Shown here one piece after another: positions 1 to 9,044 of a DNA stretch of 41,814 nucleotides. Made by a program: the position numbers and the translations under genes. Source of the DNA: Alphaproteobacteria bacterium MarineAlpha6_Bin4 (GTDB taxonomy: Bacteria; Pseudomonadota; Alphaproteobacteria; GCA-002720895); NCBI GenBank assembly GCA_002937775.1, contig PTKO01000008.1:1-41814 (forward strand), in the 5' to 3' direction. Each line of letters starts with the position of its first letter. Within the stretch, counting starts at the first letter, position 1. Below the pieces are notes generated by a model that had not been told where the DNA came from, searched no databases, and saw nothing but the letters and a program-made list of their open reading frames with translations.

Positions 1-55
1 TTTTTTTTTTTTTTTTTTAATTTTTTGCATATTAATTGTAGAATAATATAGTTCA

Positions 56-721
56 GTGAAAAAAAAAATCAAAATAGCACCCTCAATATTAGCAAGTGAT
101 TTTTCATCTCTTGGGGAAGAAATTACTAGTATAAGTAAAGCCGGAGCAGATTATATTCATTTTGATATAATGGATGGCAATTTTGTGCCAAACTTAACTT
201 TTGGTCCTAATACAGTAAAATCATTAAGAAAGTACTCAAAAAAAATATTTGATGTTCATTTAATGATAAAATCTGTCGATGATTTCTTGATTCCATTTAT
301 AAAAGCAGGGGCTGATATAATTTCTTTTCATCCAGAAAACGTAAAAAATGTGGAAAAAACTATTAAAAAAATAAAGTCTAATAAAAAAAAGGTAGGACTA
401 GTTTTGAATCCTAATATTAATGAAAAAAAAATTTTCCCTTACTTAAAAAAAATAGATTTAGTACTTGTTATGAGCGTATATCCAGGTTTTGGTGGACAAA
501 AATTTATGAATAGTCAGATAAAAAAAATTCAGAATATTTATAAAAAAACTCAAATGGAAAAATTAAATATTGATATTGAAGTTGATGGTGGAATCAAATC
601 AAGCAATGCTAATAAGGTAATTGAAGCTGGTGCTAATGTTTTAGTGGCCGGAACAGCGTGTTTTAAAGGTGGAAAAAAATTTTATAAAAAAAATATTTTG
701 AGCCTAAGAAAATCGAAATAG
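56..721 (+). CDS. rpe: Ribulose-phosphate 3-epimerase
   Basis: Interconverts D-ribulose 5-phosphate and D-xylulose 5-phosphate in the cytosolic pentose phosphate pathway. The 221-residue protein has the usual length of this TIM-barrel family and its motifs in order: APSILASDF near residue 8, HFDIMDGNFVPN near 35 (metal-binding His and catalytic Asp), DVHLMI near 66, SVYPGFGGQ near 141, and the phosphate-binding EVDGGI and AGTACF stretches near 176 and 199. The start is GTG; no closer ATG would preserve the first strand. The gene ends 5 bases before the heparinase-like gene and appears to lead the polysaccharide/purH run. The identification is secure; the promoter would lie in the poly-T stretch at the window edge. 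Confidence 0.96.
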   Translation: MKKKIKIAPSILASDFSSLGEEITSISKAGADYIHFDIMDGNFVPNLTFGPNTVKSLRKYSKKIFDVHLMIKSVDDFLIPFIKAGADIISFHPENVKNVEKTIKKIKSNKKKVGLVLNPNINEKKIFPYLKKIDLVLVMSVYPGFGGQKFMNSQIKKIQNIYKKTQMEKLNIDIEVDGGIKSSNANKVIEAGANVLVAGTACFKGGKKFYKKNILSLRKSK

Positions 722-726
722 AAAAA

Positions 727-2328
727 ATGACTTCAACAAAAATTAGAAATTTTTATTTTCAAAGGTCTGTTGAAAAATTAAAAAAAATAAAATTTTTACT
801 TTCTAAATTTTTTTACAGTTCACCAATTTACGGAAAATTAAATTTTGATGAAATATCAAGTTTTAAAGAGTTAATAATACCTAATTTATGGAATGGAGAT
901 GTAGAAAAAATAAAAATTTTTTTAAAAGATAAATCACATAATAATTCTAATTTAAAAAATCCGTTTTTTTTTTATTATCATTCTTTTGACTTCTTAAATG
1001 ATTTAAAAGAAATAAATAACGAAAAATTGAGAATATATGGACGTGAAAAAACATCAGTTTGGATAAAAAAAAATAATAGCTGGAAATCAAGATTATGGGA
1101 TGACTTTATACTTGCTTCAAGAGTATGTAATTGGATACAAAATTATAATCTTTTTTTTAGTACATCTGATGAAGAATTTAAAAAAAAATTATTCAACTCA
1201 ATTTTAAAACAAGCTGAACATTTAGTAAAAAATTTTTCTAATCAAAAAAGGAATTCAGACTTAATAAGAATAATAAAGGCGCTTATTTATATAAGTATAT
1301 TTATTAGTAATAAAAACTATTACTATCAAATTGCTATCTTTAATCTAAAATCAGAATTGACCAACCAAATACTAAAAGATGGATGCCATTTTCAAAGAAA
1401 CCCTGGAATTCATATACAAGTTTTAAAAGATCTTTTAGATATAAGAACTGTTTTAAATTCAGCTAAAAAAAATGTATTTTTTGATTTGCAGAACGCTATT
1501 AAAAATATGTCTATTGCATATCGTTTTTTTTTACACAAAGATAATTCATTAGCAAATTTTAATGGAGCTAATAATATAGATGAAAAAGAAATAAAAAATA
1601 TCATCTCAGAAATTCCTAAACCAATAAAAAGTCCTAGAGAATTGCATGAAGGTGGTTTTCAAAGAGTTGATGTTAAAGATACAATTTTAATAGCAGACTG
1701 TGGAATACCAAAAAACTATGATGCAACTTATAAAGCACATTCTTGCTCAACAGCTTTTGAATTAAGTTACAAGAAAAAAAAAATTATAATTAATTCATTG
1801 CCAAGTTTAAATGAAAATATGAATAAAGCGACTGCCGCACATTCTACTTTAACTCTTAATAATACTAATTCTTATAAAATTTTGAAAAATAACCATTTGT
1901 CAAGAGTACCGGACAATCTTAAAGTAAAAAGAGTTGAAAGGTATGGCGCAAATATAATTGAAATCGAAAATTATGGTTATAAAAATCAATATGATGCTAT
2001 TCATAAAAGATTAATTTATATAGATAAAGAGGGTTTGGATATAAGAGGAGAAGACAATATTTATTGTCCAATGGAAATAGATTTTGATATAAGATTTTTT
2101 TTAGATATGGGTCTAAAAACATTAGTCACAAATAGTGGAAAAAATATTTTGTTAAGACTTGCAAACAATTCCGGGTGGAAATTTTCCTCTTCCCTCGATT
2201 CACTAGATATAATATCAAATAGAAATCTAAATATTAACAAACAGCCAATAACTAATGAACATATTTTATTAAATGGTAAAACTAAAGAATTAATAACTGT
2301 AATTAAATGGGCTTTTAAAAAATATTAG
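727..2328 (+). CDS. Heparinase II/III family protein
   Basis: A 533-residue protein of the heparinase II/III-like family (polysaccharide-lyase-like). The N-terminal half is an alpha-helical toroid-like region with the conserved block DGCHFQRNPGIH near residue 218. The C-terminal beta-rich domain starts near residue 309 with HEGGFQRVD and continues with ILIADCG and AHSCSTAFEL. No signal peptide is visible, so it may act in the cytosol or at the inner membrane. In many alphaproteobacteria such a gene lies just upstream of purH. Here two polysaccharide genes separate them, and 1 base separates it from the next gene. The family assignment is good; the substrate is unknown, and a role in turnover of an acidic surface glycan is only inference. 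Confidence 0.85.
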   Translation: MTSTKIRNFYFQRSVEKLKKIKFLLSKFFYSSPIYGKLNFDEISSFKELIIPNLWNGDVEKIKIFLKDKSHNNSNLKNPFFFYYHSFDFLNDLKEINNEKLRIYGREKTSVWIKKNNSWKSRLWDDFILASRVCNWIQNYNLFFSTSDEEFKKKLFNSILKQAEHLVKNFSNQKRNSDLIRIIKALIYISIFISNKNYYYQIAIFNLKSELTNQILKDGCHFQRNPGIHIQVLKDLLDIRTVLNSAKKNVFFDLQNAIKNMSIAYRFFLHKDNSLANFNGANNIDEKEIKNIISEIPKPIKSPRELHEGGFQRVDVKDTILIADCGIPKNYDATYKAHSCSTAFELSYKKKKIIINSLPSLNENMNKATAAHSTLTLNNTNSYKILKNNHLSRVPDNLKVKRVERYGANIIEIENYGYKNQYDAIHKRLIYIDKEGLDIRGEDNIYCPMEIDFDIRFFLDMGLKTLVTNSGKNILLRLANNSGWKFSSSLDSLDIISNRNLNINKQPITNEHILLNGKTKELITVIKWAFKKY

Positions 2329-2329
2329 A

Positions 2330-3295
2330 ATGGAAAAAATTATTTTTTTTTCAATTTTCAATTTTTTACTTTCAATATTTTCTATAAAATATTTAAAGCA
2401 ATATTTAGAAAAAAAGAAAATATTTGATGTACCTAATCAAAGGAGTAGCCATTCTGTGCCGGTACCAAAAGGGGGAGGATGGGTAATTTTTATCAGTATC
2501 ATTGGAATCATTCTTATTTTTGACCCTTATGATAAAATACCAGCAATAACCGCTATAACTGGGCTAGCCCTTTTGTCATGGTTAAATGATTTAAAGAATA
2601 TTAAAGTTTATTTTCGGTTGATATTTCAATTTATATTTATTTCAATTTATTTTTTCTATTTATATTTATCAGGATTTTATGAACACCAACAAATAATTTA
2701 TATTTTGATACCTATATTTGTTTTCATATGGTTTATAAATATTTTTAATTTCATGGATGGCATAGATGGTATTAGTGCATCTATGACTATAACAATTTGT
2801 TTAGGAATAATTATTGCATATTTAACAAGTAATTCAGATTATTTTCCAACTTTTGAAATCTTAATAATATCTTCATGCTTAGCTTTTTTATATTGGAATT
2901 GGGATCCAGCAAAAATATTTCTTGGCGACATTGGAAGTATTCTTTTAGGATTTGTATGTATATTATCTTTATATTGGTTATCACTTGAAAAAAATACATG
3001 GCACTGGGTTATTTCCCTGCCAATGTATTATGTGCTAGATACATCTATAACTTTAATAAAAAGATTAATAGAAAGAAAAAAACTTTGGAAAGCTCATAAA
3101 GAACATTTTTATCAAAAAGCAGTACAATCAGGAATGAGTCATAAAGAAGTAGTTTTTTCAATTTTAATATTACAAATTTTAGTAATATCTACTTGTTATT
3201 TTGTCAAAAATCCAATTTTAGCAGTTTCTTTAGTATTTATTGAAAGTTTAGGATTAATAATTTATTTCTCTTCAAAATATAAAAAGAGTACCTAA
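2330..3295 (+). CDS. Undecaprenyl-phosphate sugar-1-phosphate transferase, MraY/WecA/WbpL type
   Basis: A 321-residue polytopic membrane protein of glycosyltransferase family 4. It would transfer a HexNAc-1-phosphate from a UDP-sugar to undecaprenyl phosphate, the first step of O-antigen or other surface-polysaccharide assembly. Visible motifs are PNQRSSH and VPKGGG near residues 36-49, NFMDGIDGISA near 139-149 and FLGDIGS near 197, all typical of the family, separated by about ten hydrophobic segments. The cytoplasmic Asp-Asp pair usual near residue 87 reads Asn-Asp (WLNDLKN). The gene lies 1 base after the heparinase-like gene and 10 bases before the CapD-type gene, whose sugar product could be its substrate. 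The exact sugar cannot be read from sequence. Confidence 0.88.
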   Translation: MEKIIFFSIFNFLLSIFSIKYLKQYLEKKKIFDVPNQRSSHSVPVPKGGGWVIFISIIGIILIFDPYDKIPAITAITGLALLSWLNDLKNIKVYFRLIFQFIFISIYFFYLYLSGFYEHQQIIYILIPIFVFIWFINIFNFMDGIDGISASMTITICLGIIIAYLTSNSDYFPTFEILIISSCLAFLYWNWDPAKIFLGDIGSILLGFVCILSLYWLSLEKNTWHWVISLPMYYVLDTSITLIKRLIERKKLWKAHKEHFYQKAVQSGMSHKEVVFSILILQILVISTCYFVKNPILAVSLVFIESLGLIIYFSSKYKKST

Positions 3296-3305
3296 TATAT
3301 AGTAC

Positions 3306-5216
3306 ATGTTTTCTTTTTTTAGAAATAAGGCCAATCTTGTTTATTTACATGACATTTTTATAACAGCGATATGTTTTAATTTATCAATATACCTTAGATT
3401 AGGTTCTGATTTTAATTCTATACCTCAGACTATTATATTTTATGGAACACTGATTATAACCATGCTTGGCGCGATTGTTTATAGATATACAGGACTTTAT
3501 AAAGGAATATGGAGGTATGCTTCAATAAATGACTTAATTAATATTGTAAAAGCAACAAGCATTACTATTTCAGCATTCTTAATTCTAATGTTTGCAATAA
3601 CAAGATTGGAAAGTTTTCCAAGATCTGTTTTATTCATAAATTGGTTTGTTTTAATAATGTCACTGTCAGGATCTAGAGCTATTTACAGGTTATATAAAGA
3701 TAAAAAACTTTTTTTAGGATCCATTACAAAGAATGAAAATTCAATACCAGTACTTTTAATTGGAGCTACTGATAGGGCTGAATTATTTATAAGAGAAATG
3801 AGTCGAAGTATTAATCCTACTCACAAAATTATAGGGATTTTAGATATTAATAAAAACAAGATTGGTAGATTTATTAGGGATGTAGAAATTTTAGGATCAG
3901 TTCAAGAAATTTCAAAAATTATTGTTAAATTAGAAAAAAATAATAAAAGAAATAGACCTCAAAAAGTTATTATTGCAAACAATGATTTAGAAGGAAATAT
4001 AGTAAGGGATCTTTTAACATTCACAGATAAAACTGGGATATCTTTAGCAAGACTTCCAAAAATAACTGATCTTGAAAGTGATATTAATAATGAAAAATTG
4101 AAAGTAAAGCCGATTGATGTTTTTGATTTGTTATCAAGACCACAAGCTTTATTGGACAGAGATGCAATGAAAAAATTTATATTTAATAAGAAAATATTAG
4201 TAACTGGTGCCGGAGGAACTATTGGTTCAGAACTAGTTAATCAAATTATGAATTATGAACCTAAAGAAATTATTATTCTCGATAATTCTGAGTTTCTTTT
4301 ATACAAAATTGAAAAAGAAATTGAAGATAAAAGTAAGAAAATAAAAATTAATTCTATTTTAGCTGATGTAAAAAATTCAAAAGGTATCGATAATATTATA
4401 AATATTAATAGACCTGATATTATATTCCACGCAGCTGCATTAAAGCATGTTCCAATAGTAGAAAATAATCCGTTAGAAGGAATATTAACAAATATATTGG
4501 GTACTATAAATATAGCGGATGCTTGTAATAAATATAATGTTTCCGAAATGGTTTTAATTTCAACTGATAAAGCTGTAAATCCTTTTAGTGTTATGGGTGC
4601 CACAAAAAGAATTAGTGAAAAATATTGTCAAAGTTTAGCAAATTCTTCAAAAACTAATTTTAAAATTGTTAGATTTGGTAATGTTTTAGGATCAACAGGC
4701 TCAGTTGTGCCATTATTTCAAAAGCAGTTAGAAAATGGAGGGCCTTTAACTGTTACGCACCCAAAAATGAAAAGGTATTTTATGACTGTTAGAGAGGCTG
4801 TAGAATTAGTTATTCAATCTGCAACATTAGAAAATAGAAATATACAAGGAGGTATATTTGTTCTCGAAATGGGGCAACCAATTGCAATAATAGAAATAGC
4901 TGAACAACTAATTAGATTAGCCGGATTAAGACCAAATAAGGATGTTTTGATCAAATATACTGGTTTAAGACCTGGAGAAAAAATCCAAGAAGAACTACAT
5001 TATAAAAATGAAAAATTTATCAAAACAAAAAATAAATCTATTTTTGTAGTAAAACCTAAAACAGAATCTCAAAAAAAGTTATCTAGAATGTTAAAAAATT
5101 TAATAGAACATGCAAAAAACGGTAAAATGCAAGAGTGCTACAAATTAATGTCAATAATAGTTCCAGAATATAAAAAAACAAAAGTTGAAAATTTACAAAA
5201 CAAAAGAGTTGTCTAA
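3306..5216 (+). CDS. FlaA1/CapD-type nucleotide-sugar 4,6-dehydratase/epimerase (membrane-anchored)
   Basis: A 636-residue polysaccharide biosynthesis protein. About four membrane segments occupy residues 10-120. A CoA-binding-like Rossmann fold follows, starting at LLIGATDRAE near 150. The catalytic extended-SDR domain has its nucleotide-binding TGAGGTIGSE near 300, HAAALKHVP near 376 and the active-site region STDKAVNPFSVMGATKR near 418. The Met before GATKR, in the place of the usual SDR Tyr, is normal for the PglF/WbpM/CapD branch, which converts UDP-GlcNAc to the 4-keto-6-deoxy sugar. Together with the preceding GT4 transferase it forms a two-step module: make a modified UDP-HexNAc, then load it on the lipid carrier. 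Its end overlaps the start of purH. Confidence 0.92.
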   Translation: MFSFFRNKANLVYLHDIFITAICFNLSIYLRLGSDFNSIPQTIIFYGTLIITMLGAIVYRYTGLYKGIWRYASINDLINIVKATSITISAFLILMFAITRLESFPRSVLFINWFVLIMSLSGSRAIYRLYKDKKLFLGSITKNENSIPVLLIGATDRAELFIREMSRSINPTHKIIGILDINKNKIGRFIRDVEILGSVQEISKIIVKLEKNNKRNRPQKVIIANNDLEGNIVRDLLTFTDKTGISLARLPKITDLESDINNEKLKVKPIDVFDLLSRPQALLDRDAMKKFIFNKKILVTGAGGTIGSELVNQIMNYEPKEIIILDNSEFLLYKIEKEIEDKSKKIKINSILADVKNSKGIDNIININRPDIIFHAAALKHVPIVENNPLEGILTNILGTINIADACNKYNVSEMVLISTDKAVNPFSVMGATKRISEKYCQSLANSSKTNFKIVRFGNVLGSTGSVVPLFQKQLENGGPLTVTHPKMKRYFMTVREAVELVIQSATLENRNIQGGIFVLEMGQPIAIIEIAEQLIRLAGLRPNKDVLIKYTGLRPGEKIQEELHYKNEKFIKTKNKSIFVVKPKTESQKKLSRMLKNLIEHAKNGKMQECYKLMSIIVPEYKKTKVENLQNKRVV

Positions 5217-6777
5217 TAAAATAAAAATAAAAAAAGCACTTATCTCAGTATATGACAAAACAAATATATTAGATTTAGCTAAATTTTTATTAGCTAATAA
5301 TGTAGAAATTTATTCTTCTGGCGGTACTTATAAATATTTAAAAGAAAATAATATAAAAGCTCTTGAAATATCTAAATATACAAAATCTCCTGAAATTCTA
5401 GATGGGAGAGTTAAAACTCTTCACCCAAAAATACATGGAGGTATACTTGCAAAAAGAAGTGTTCCTAAACATTTAAAGGAATTAAAAAAAAATAAAATTA
5501 ATTTAATTGATCTCATAATAGTAAATTTATATCCCTTCAAAAAGACTGTTGAGTCTAAAAGCTCCTCTAGGGAATGTATAGAAAATATTGATATTGGAGG
5601 CCCAACCTTAATTAGAGCATCTGCAAAAAATTTTGACTATGTCACAACAATAATTGACCCAGATGATTATCATCAATTTGTAGATGAAATGAAAAAAAAT
5701 AAAAACTATATTTCAAAAAAAACAAGACTTAATTTAGCCACTAAAGCATTTAACGAAATCTCTATATATGATATGGATATATCTAATTGGTTCTCAAAAA
5801 TTTGTAATAATAAAACTGAGAATTTTTTTATCCAATCAAAAATAAAAAAAAAATTAAGATACGGTGAAAACCCAAAACAAAAAGCTGCTATTTATAAAAA
5901 TACTGCAGTTTTAAATAATAAAAATTCTTTTTTTAATATGAAAATCATTCAAGGGAAAGAGCTTAGCTATAACAATATAAATGATATGCAAGCAGGTTGT
6001 TTACTAGCAGATGAAATAAATAAGCCATGCGTAGTTATTATAAAACACGCTAATCCTTGTGGAGTTAGTAAAAGCAATAATTTACTGGGCGCATATAAAA
6101 GTGCGTTTAACTGTGATCCTATAAGCGCATTTGGAGGAATTATTATTATTAATGGTAGGGTTGATGAAAAACTAGCAAAAGAAATTTCAAAAACTTTTGT
6201 AGAAATAATTGTTGGAAAAAAAATAAGTGAAGAAGCAAAAAATATTTTACAAGATAAAAAAAATTTAATAATAATTGAAACAAAAACTTTTAAACAATTT
6301 AAACCTTTAAAAGAAATTAAATCTATGTCTGATGCTTATTTGATTCAAACTCCAGATAATTTATATAGTAAAAAAAATAATTTAAAATTTATTACAAATA
6401 AAAAACTTAAATCAAAAGAAATTGAAGATTTACTTCTTGCAGAAAAAATTTGTAAGTATGTGAAATCAAATGCAATTGTTTATGTTAAAAATAATTGTTC
6501 AGTTGGAATAGGCGCAGGTCAAATGAATAGGCTTGATTCTGCAAAAATTGGTGCGGAAAAAGCAAAAAAATTTTTTAATAAAAATATTTTAAAAGGGTCT
6601 TTTGTTGCATCAGATGCTTTTTTTCCATTTCCAGACAGTATAGATGTATTTGGAAAATTTGGTGTAAAAGGAATTGTCCAACCTGGAGGATCAGTTAAAG
6701 ATAAGGAAGTTATTGAAAGAGCAAATAAATATAAAATTGCAATGGCTTTTAGTAATATGCGTCATTTTAAACATTAA
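5209..6777 (+). CDS. purH: Bifunctional AICAR formyltransferase / IMP cyclohydrolase
   Basis: Catalyses the last two steps of de novo IMP synthesis in the cytosol. The N-terminal MGS-like cyclohydrolase domain (residues 1-200) has SSGGTYKYL and LDGRVKTLHPKIHGG. The C-terminal AICAR transformylase domain has RYGENPKQKA, the KHANPCG motif, DPISAFGG, GIGAGQMNR and the terminal ASDAFFPFPD and IVQPGGSVKD stretches. The preferred start is TTG at 5209, giving 522 residues and a spacing to the ALISV strand like that of E. coli PurH; a TTG at 5185 would add eight residues. Either start overlaps the stop of the upstream capD-like gene (8 bases with 5209), so translational coupling is likely. The 3' end faces the beta-propeller gene with a 3-base gap. 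Confidence 0.96.
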   Translation: MSNKIKIKKALISVYDKTNILDLAKFLLANNVEIYSSGGTYKYLKENNIKALEISKYTKSPEILDGRVKTLHPKIHGGILAKRSVPKHLKELKKNKINLIDLIIVNLYPFKKTVESKSSSRECIENIDIGGPTLIRASAKNFDYVTTIIDPDDYHQFVDEMKKNKNYISKKTRLNLATKAFNEISIYDMDISNWFSKICNNKTENFFIQSKIKKKLRYGENPKQKAAIYKNTAVLNNKNSFFNMKIIQGKELSYNNINDMQAGCLLADEINKPCVVIIKHANPCGVSKSNNLLGAYKSAFNCDPISAFGGIIIINGRVDEKLAKEISKTFVEIIVGKKISEEAKNILQDKKNLIIIETKTFKQFKPLKEIKSMSDAYLIQTPDNLYSKKNNLKFITNKKLKSKEIEDLLLAEKICKYVKSNAIVYVKNNCSVGIGAGQMNRLDSAKIGAEKAKKFFNKNILKGSFVASDAFFPFPDSIDVFGKFGVKGIVQPGGSVKDKEVIERANKYKIAMAFSNMRHFKH

Positions 6778-6780
6778 AAG

Positions 6781-7743
6781 TTATTTAACTAAGTTAGGCC
6801 CTATAAAATTACCAAAACCTCTCGGACCTTCTCCAACCTTTATTTTTTTTTTTACATCTAAGTTTTTACTATTTAATATAACTACTTCACTATCAAACCA
6901 ATTTACTACGAAAATTTCTTTTTTTTTTGCATAAAAATTTATACCCTCTGGATACTCTCCAACATCTAAAGTTTTTATATTTTTTTTATTTACGGAATCT
7001 ATAACAGAAATTGTATTTTCATGCTGATTTGTTACAAATGCACGGCTACCTTCTTGGTTGAATGCTATTGCATAAGGTGACTTTCCTACTTTAATTGTTT
7101 TAATTTTTTTATAATCTTTCAACTCGAAAACACTAACATCATTACTCTTTACATTTGCAACATACAAAAATTTGTTATCAGGACTTAAAGCAACAGCAAA
7201 AGGTCTCTTACCTGCTTTTAAAACTCTTTCCACTTTAAAATTACTAATATTTACTACTGACACAGTATGATCATCTCTATTTGCGACATAAAATTTAGAA
7301 TTTTTTAAATTTGTATCTATTCCTGCGGGTGATTTTCCTACAGATATTTCTTTAATTAATTTTAAAGTATTTGTATTTATAACCCTTACTTTATGATCAT
7401 ACCAATCTGCAACTAGTAAAAGTTTGTCATCTTTAGTTAAAGCAATACCCAATGGTCCTTTTCCTAAAGAAATATTTTTAATATTTTCTAATTTTAATCC
7501 GTCAATTATAGATATTTCCTTACTTTCGGGGTTGCTGACATATATTCTTTTTCCATTTTTTGCCACAACTACTCCCGCAGGCTTAGCCCCAACATAAATT
7601 TCTTTTACAACTTTATAAGTTTCAAGATCAATTACGCTAACACTGTTTGATAATTGATTTGTAATATATGCAAAATCACTTGAAAGAGAAGCTTTTAAAA
7701 AAATTATAAAGAATATCAAAAAACTAGTAAGAAAATTCTTCAT
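6781..7743 (-). CDS. Periplasmic YVTN-family beta-propeller protein
   Basis: A 320-residue protein with an N-terminal signal peptide (residues 1-22) followed by about seven repeats of some 42 residues. Each has a strand like VSVIDLETYKVVKEI, then a G-K-x-P-x-G turn (GAKPAGV, GKGPLGI, GKSPAGI, GKRPFAV, GKSPYAI, GEYPEGI, GEGPRGF). This is the YVTN beta-propeller family, secreted binding or scaffolding proteins, some of which sit next to PQQ-dependent alcohol dehydrogenase systems. The gene is 10 bases downstream of the SRPBCC gene and is probably co-transcribed with it. No dehydrogenase or cytochrome is adjacent, so the partner is unknown. The fold assignment is secure; the role is open. Confidence 0.85.
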   Translation of the reverse strand: MKNFLTSFLIFFIIFLKASLSSDFAYITNQLSNSVSVIDLETYKVVKEIYVGAKPAGVVVAKNGKRIYVSNPESKEISIIDGLKLENIKNISLGKGPLGIALTKDDKLLLVADWYDHKVRVINTNTLKLIKEISVGKSPAGIDTNLKNSKFYVANRDDHTVSVVNISNFKVERVLKAGKRPFAVALSPDNKFLYVANVKSNDVSVFELKDYKKIKTIKVGKSPYAIAFNQEGSRAFVTNQHENTISVIDSVNKKNIKTLDVGEYPEGINFYAKKKEIFVVNWFDSEVVILNSKNLDVKKKIKVGEGPRGFGNFIGPNLVK

Positions 7744-7753
7744 ATATTTTTAA

Positions 7754-8278
7754 TTATTTTTCTAATTTACTTTTTAAATTATTTAACCCAGCCTGAAAAA
7801 ATTCTGTAACAGCTTTTATTGCAGCTGCTTCATTTAATTCTGGAGGTGGGTCATTATTTACATAAGCTCTATAAAATGCCGCTTTCCATAAAACAGTTGA
7901 TGATCCATCGTCATTTGCTTTTACTGAAATATTTGCCGTGTAGGTATTTACTGGAAAATTTTTTATATCTACTTCAGTAATTGATGTTTTGTACATCATT
8001 TTTTCATCACTATAATTTTCAAGTTTTTGTTTAATTGGAGTATTATTTCTAGGAGAATAATAAATAGTCCTATTTTTTCCATCACTTTCAACTTTTGAAA
8101 TTGAGGGATGCCAATTATTAATATTCCCAAAATCTTTAATTATATTCCAAACATCTTCAGGTTTTGCTTTAATAGTAATTGATTCTTTAATTTTTTGTCT
8201 TGTTGGCCCATGTGAACTTGCAACATCAATCATGGTAAAAAATATTAGAAAAATTAAGGTAAATTTAAATTTAAACAT
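7754..8278 (-). CDS. Secreted SRPBCC (START-like, MxaD-like) protein
   Basis: A 174-residue protein with a signal peptide (residues 1-22, ending in VASSHG) and an SRPBCC/polyketide-cyclase-like domain from about residue 30. It starts with the strand ESITIKAKPEDVWNIIKDFGNINNW, then WHPSISKVESDG and a C-terminal helix (AAAIKAVTEFFQAGLNNLKSKL), the usual helix-grip arrangement. Exported SRPBCC proteins include MxaD of methanol oxidation gene clusters. Here it is paired with a periplasmic beta-propeller, another family found near PQQ dehydrogenases, but no dehydrogenase gene is in the window. It likely binds a small hydrophobic ligand in the periplasm; the ligand is unknown. It leads a two-gene operon. 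Confidence 0.75.
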   Translation of the reverse strand: MFKFKFTLIFLIFFTMIDVASSHGPTRQKIKESITIKAKPEDVWNIIKDFGNINNWHPSISKVESDGKNRTIYYSPRNNTPIKQKLENYSDEKMMYKTSITEVDIKNFPVNTYTANISVKANDDGSSTVLWKAAFYRAYVNNDPPPELNEAAAIKAVTEFFQAGLNNLKSKLEK

Positions 8279-8380
8279 ATAAATAATATTAATTTTTTTT
8301 ATTTTTAAATCTATACTTATAATACTAAAAGTAATTAAAAAAATTATGTTAACAAAGTATAGTTTATTAATGCAATTTTG

Positions 8381-9040
8381 ATGGCCTTTATAAAAGATTT
8401 TTTTAGAAAAATTAAAAAACCTAAATACTCAATAAAAGCAGCTAGTAAAAATTTTAAGTTTGAGATAAATAATTTAGTAAAAAAATATAATCCAGATCAA
8501 ATTATTGAAACTGGCTCTTATAAAGGATTAGGGTCAACATTGGTATTTGCAAAAACAAAAATACCTGTAATTTCTATTGAGTGTAATAAAGATTATGCAA
8601 TGAAAGCAAGAAAAAATCTTAAAAATTATCACAATGTTATAATTTTAAATGCACATTCACTTAAAAAAAAAGAACTTATAAAATTTATAAATAATTATAA
8701 ATACAAATACCCAAAAAATGTAAAAAGAGAAGTTGATGATAAATTTTTTTATCAATACAAAAATGAAATTAATGTAAATTCAGATTTTGAAAATGCTTTA
8801 CCTTTTTTAATAAACAATGATAAAAGACAAATTGTTTTTCTTGATTCCGCTGGAGGGGTAGGATATCTAGAATTTAAAACATTTATGAAATTGCCAAAAA
8901 AATTTTTAAGAAATAAAATTCTTGTCTTAGACGATGTAATGCATGTGAAACATTATAGATCTATTAAAGATTTAAAAAAGATGGGGTGTAATCCTAAGGT
9001 GATAAATAACAGATTTGCATATTTATCATTTATAAAATAA
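8381..9040 (+). CDS. Class I SAM-dependent methyltransferase-like protein
   Basis: A 219-residue cytosolic protein with a Rossmann-like methyltransferase core. ETGSYKGLGSTLVFA (residues about 46-60) looks like the glycine-rich SAM loop (motif I), followed by ISIECNKDYAMKARKNL (acidic end of strand 2) and NVIILNAHSL (motif II). FLDSAGGVGYLEF and LVLDDVMH near residues 150-190 match later strands. The ATG at 8381 is preferred over the TTG directly before it. The first 30 residues are strongly basic. It stands alone, converging on the TPR/oxygenase gene with a 4-base gap. Substrate unknown; the relatives that come to mind act on sugars or small molecules, but that is weak inference. Confidence 0.6.
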   Translation: MAFIKDFFRKIKKPKYSIKAASKNFKFEINNLVKKYNPDQIIETGSYKGLGSTLVFAKTKIPVISIECNKDYAMKARKNLKNYHNVIILNAHSLKKKELIKFINNYKYKYPKNVKREVDDKFFYQYKNEINVNSDFENALPFLINNDKRQIVFLDSAGGVGYLEFKTFMKLPKKFLRNKILVLDDVMHVKHYRSIKDLKKMGCNPKVINNRFAYLSFIK

Positions 9041-9044
9041 TTTT

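Noticed and set aside
1-55. Poly-T run at the window edge as a terminator of an upstream gene
   Set aside because: No hairpin can be seen because the upstream sequence is outside the window.
4253-4603. A 116-residue minus-strand frame within the capD-like gene
   Set aside because: The plus-strand frame encodes conserved SDR motifs across the whole stretch; the antisense frame has no start signal or recognisable domain.
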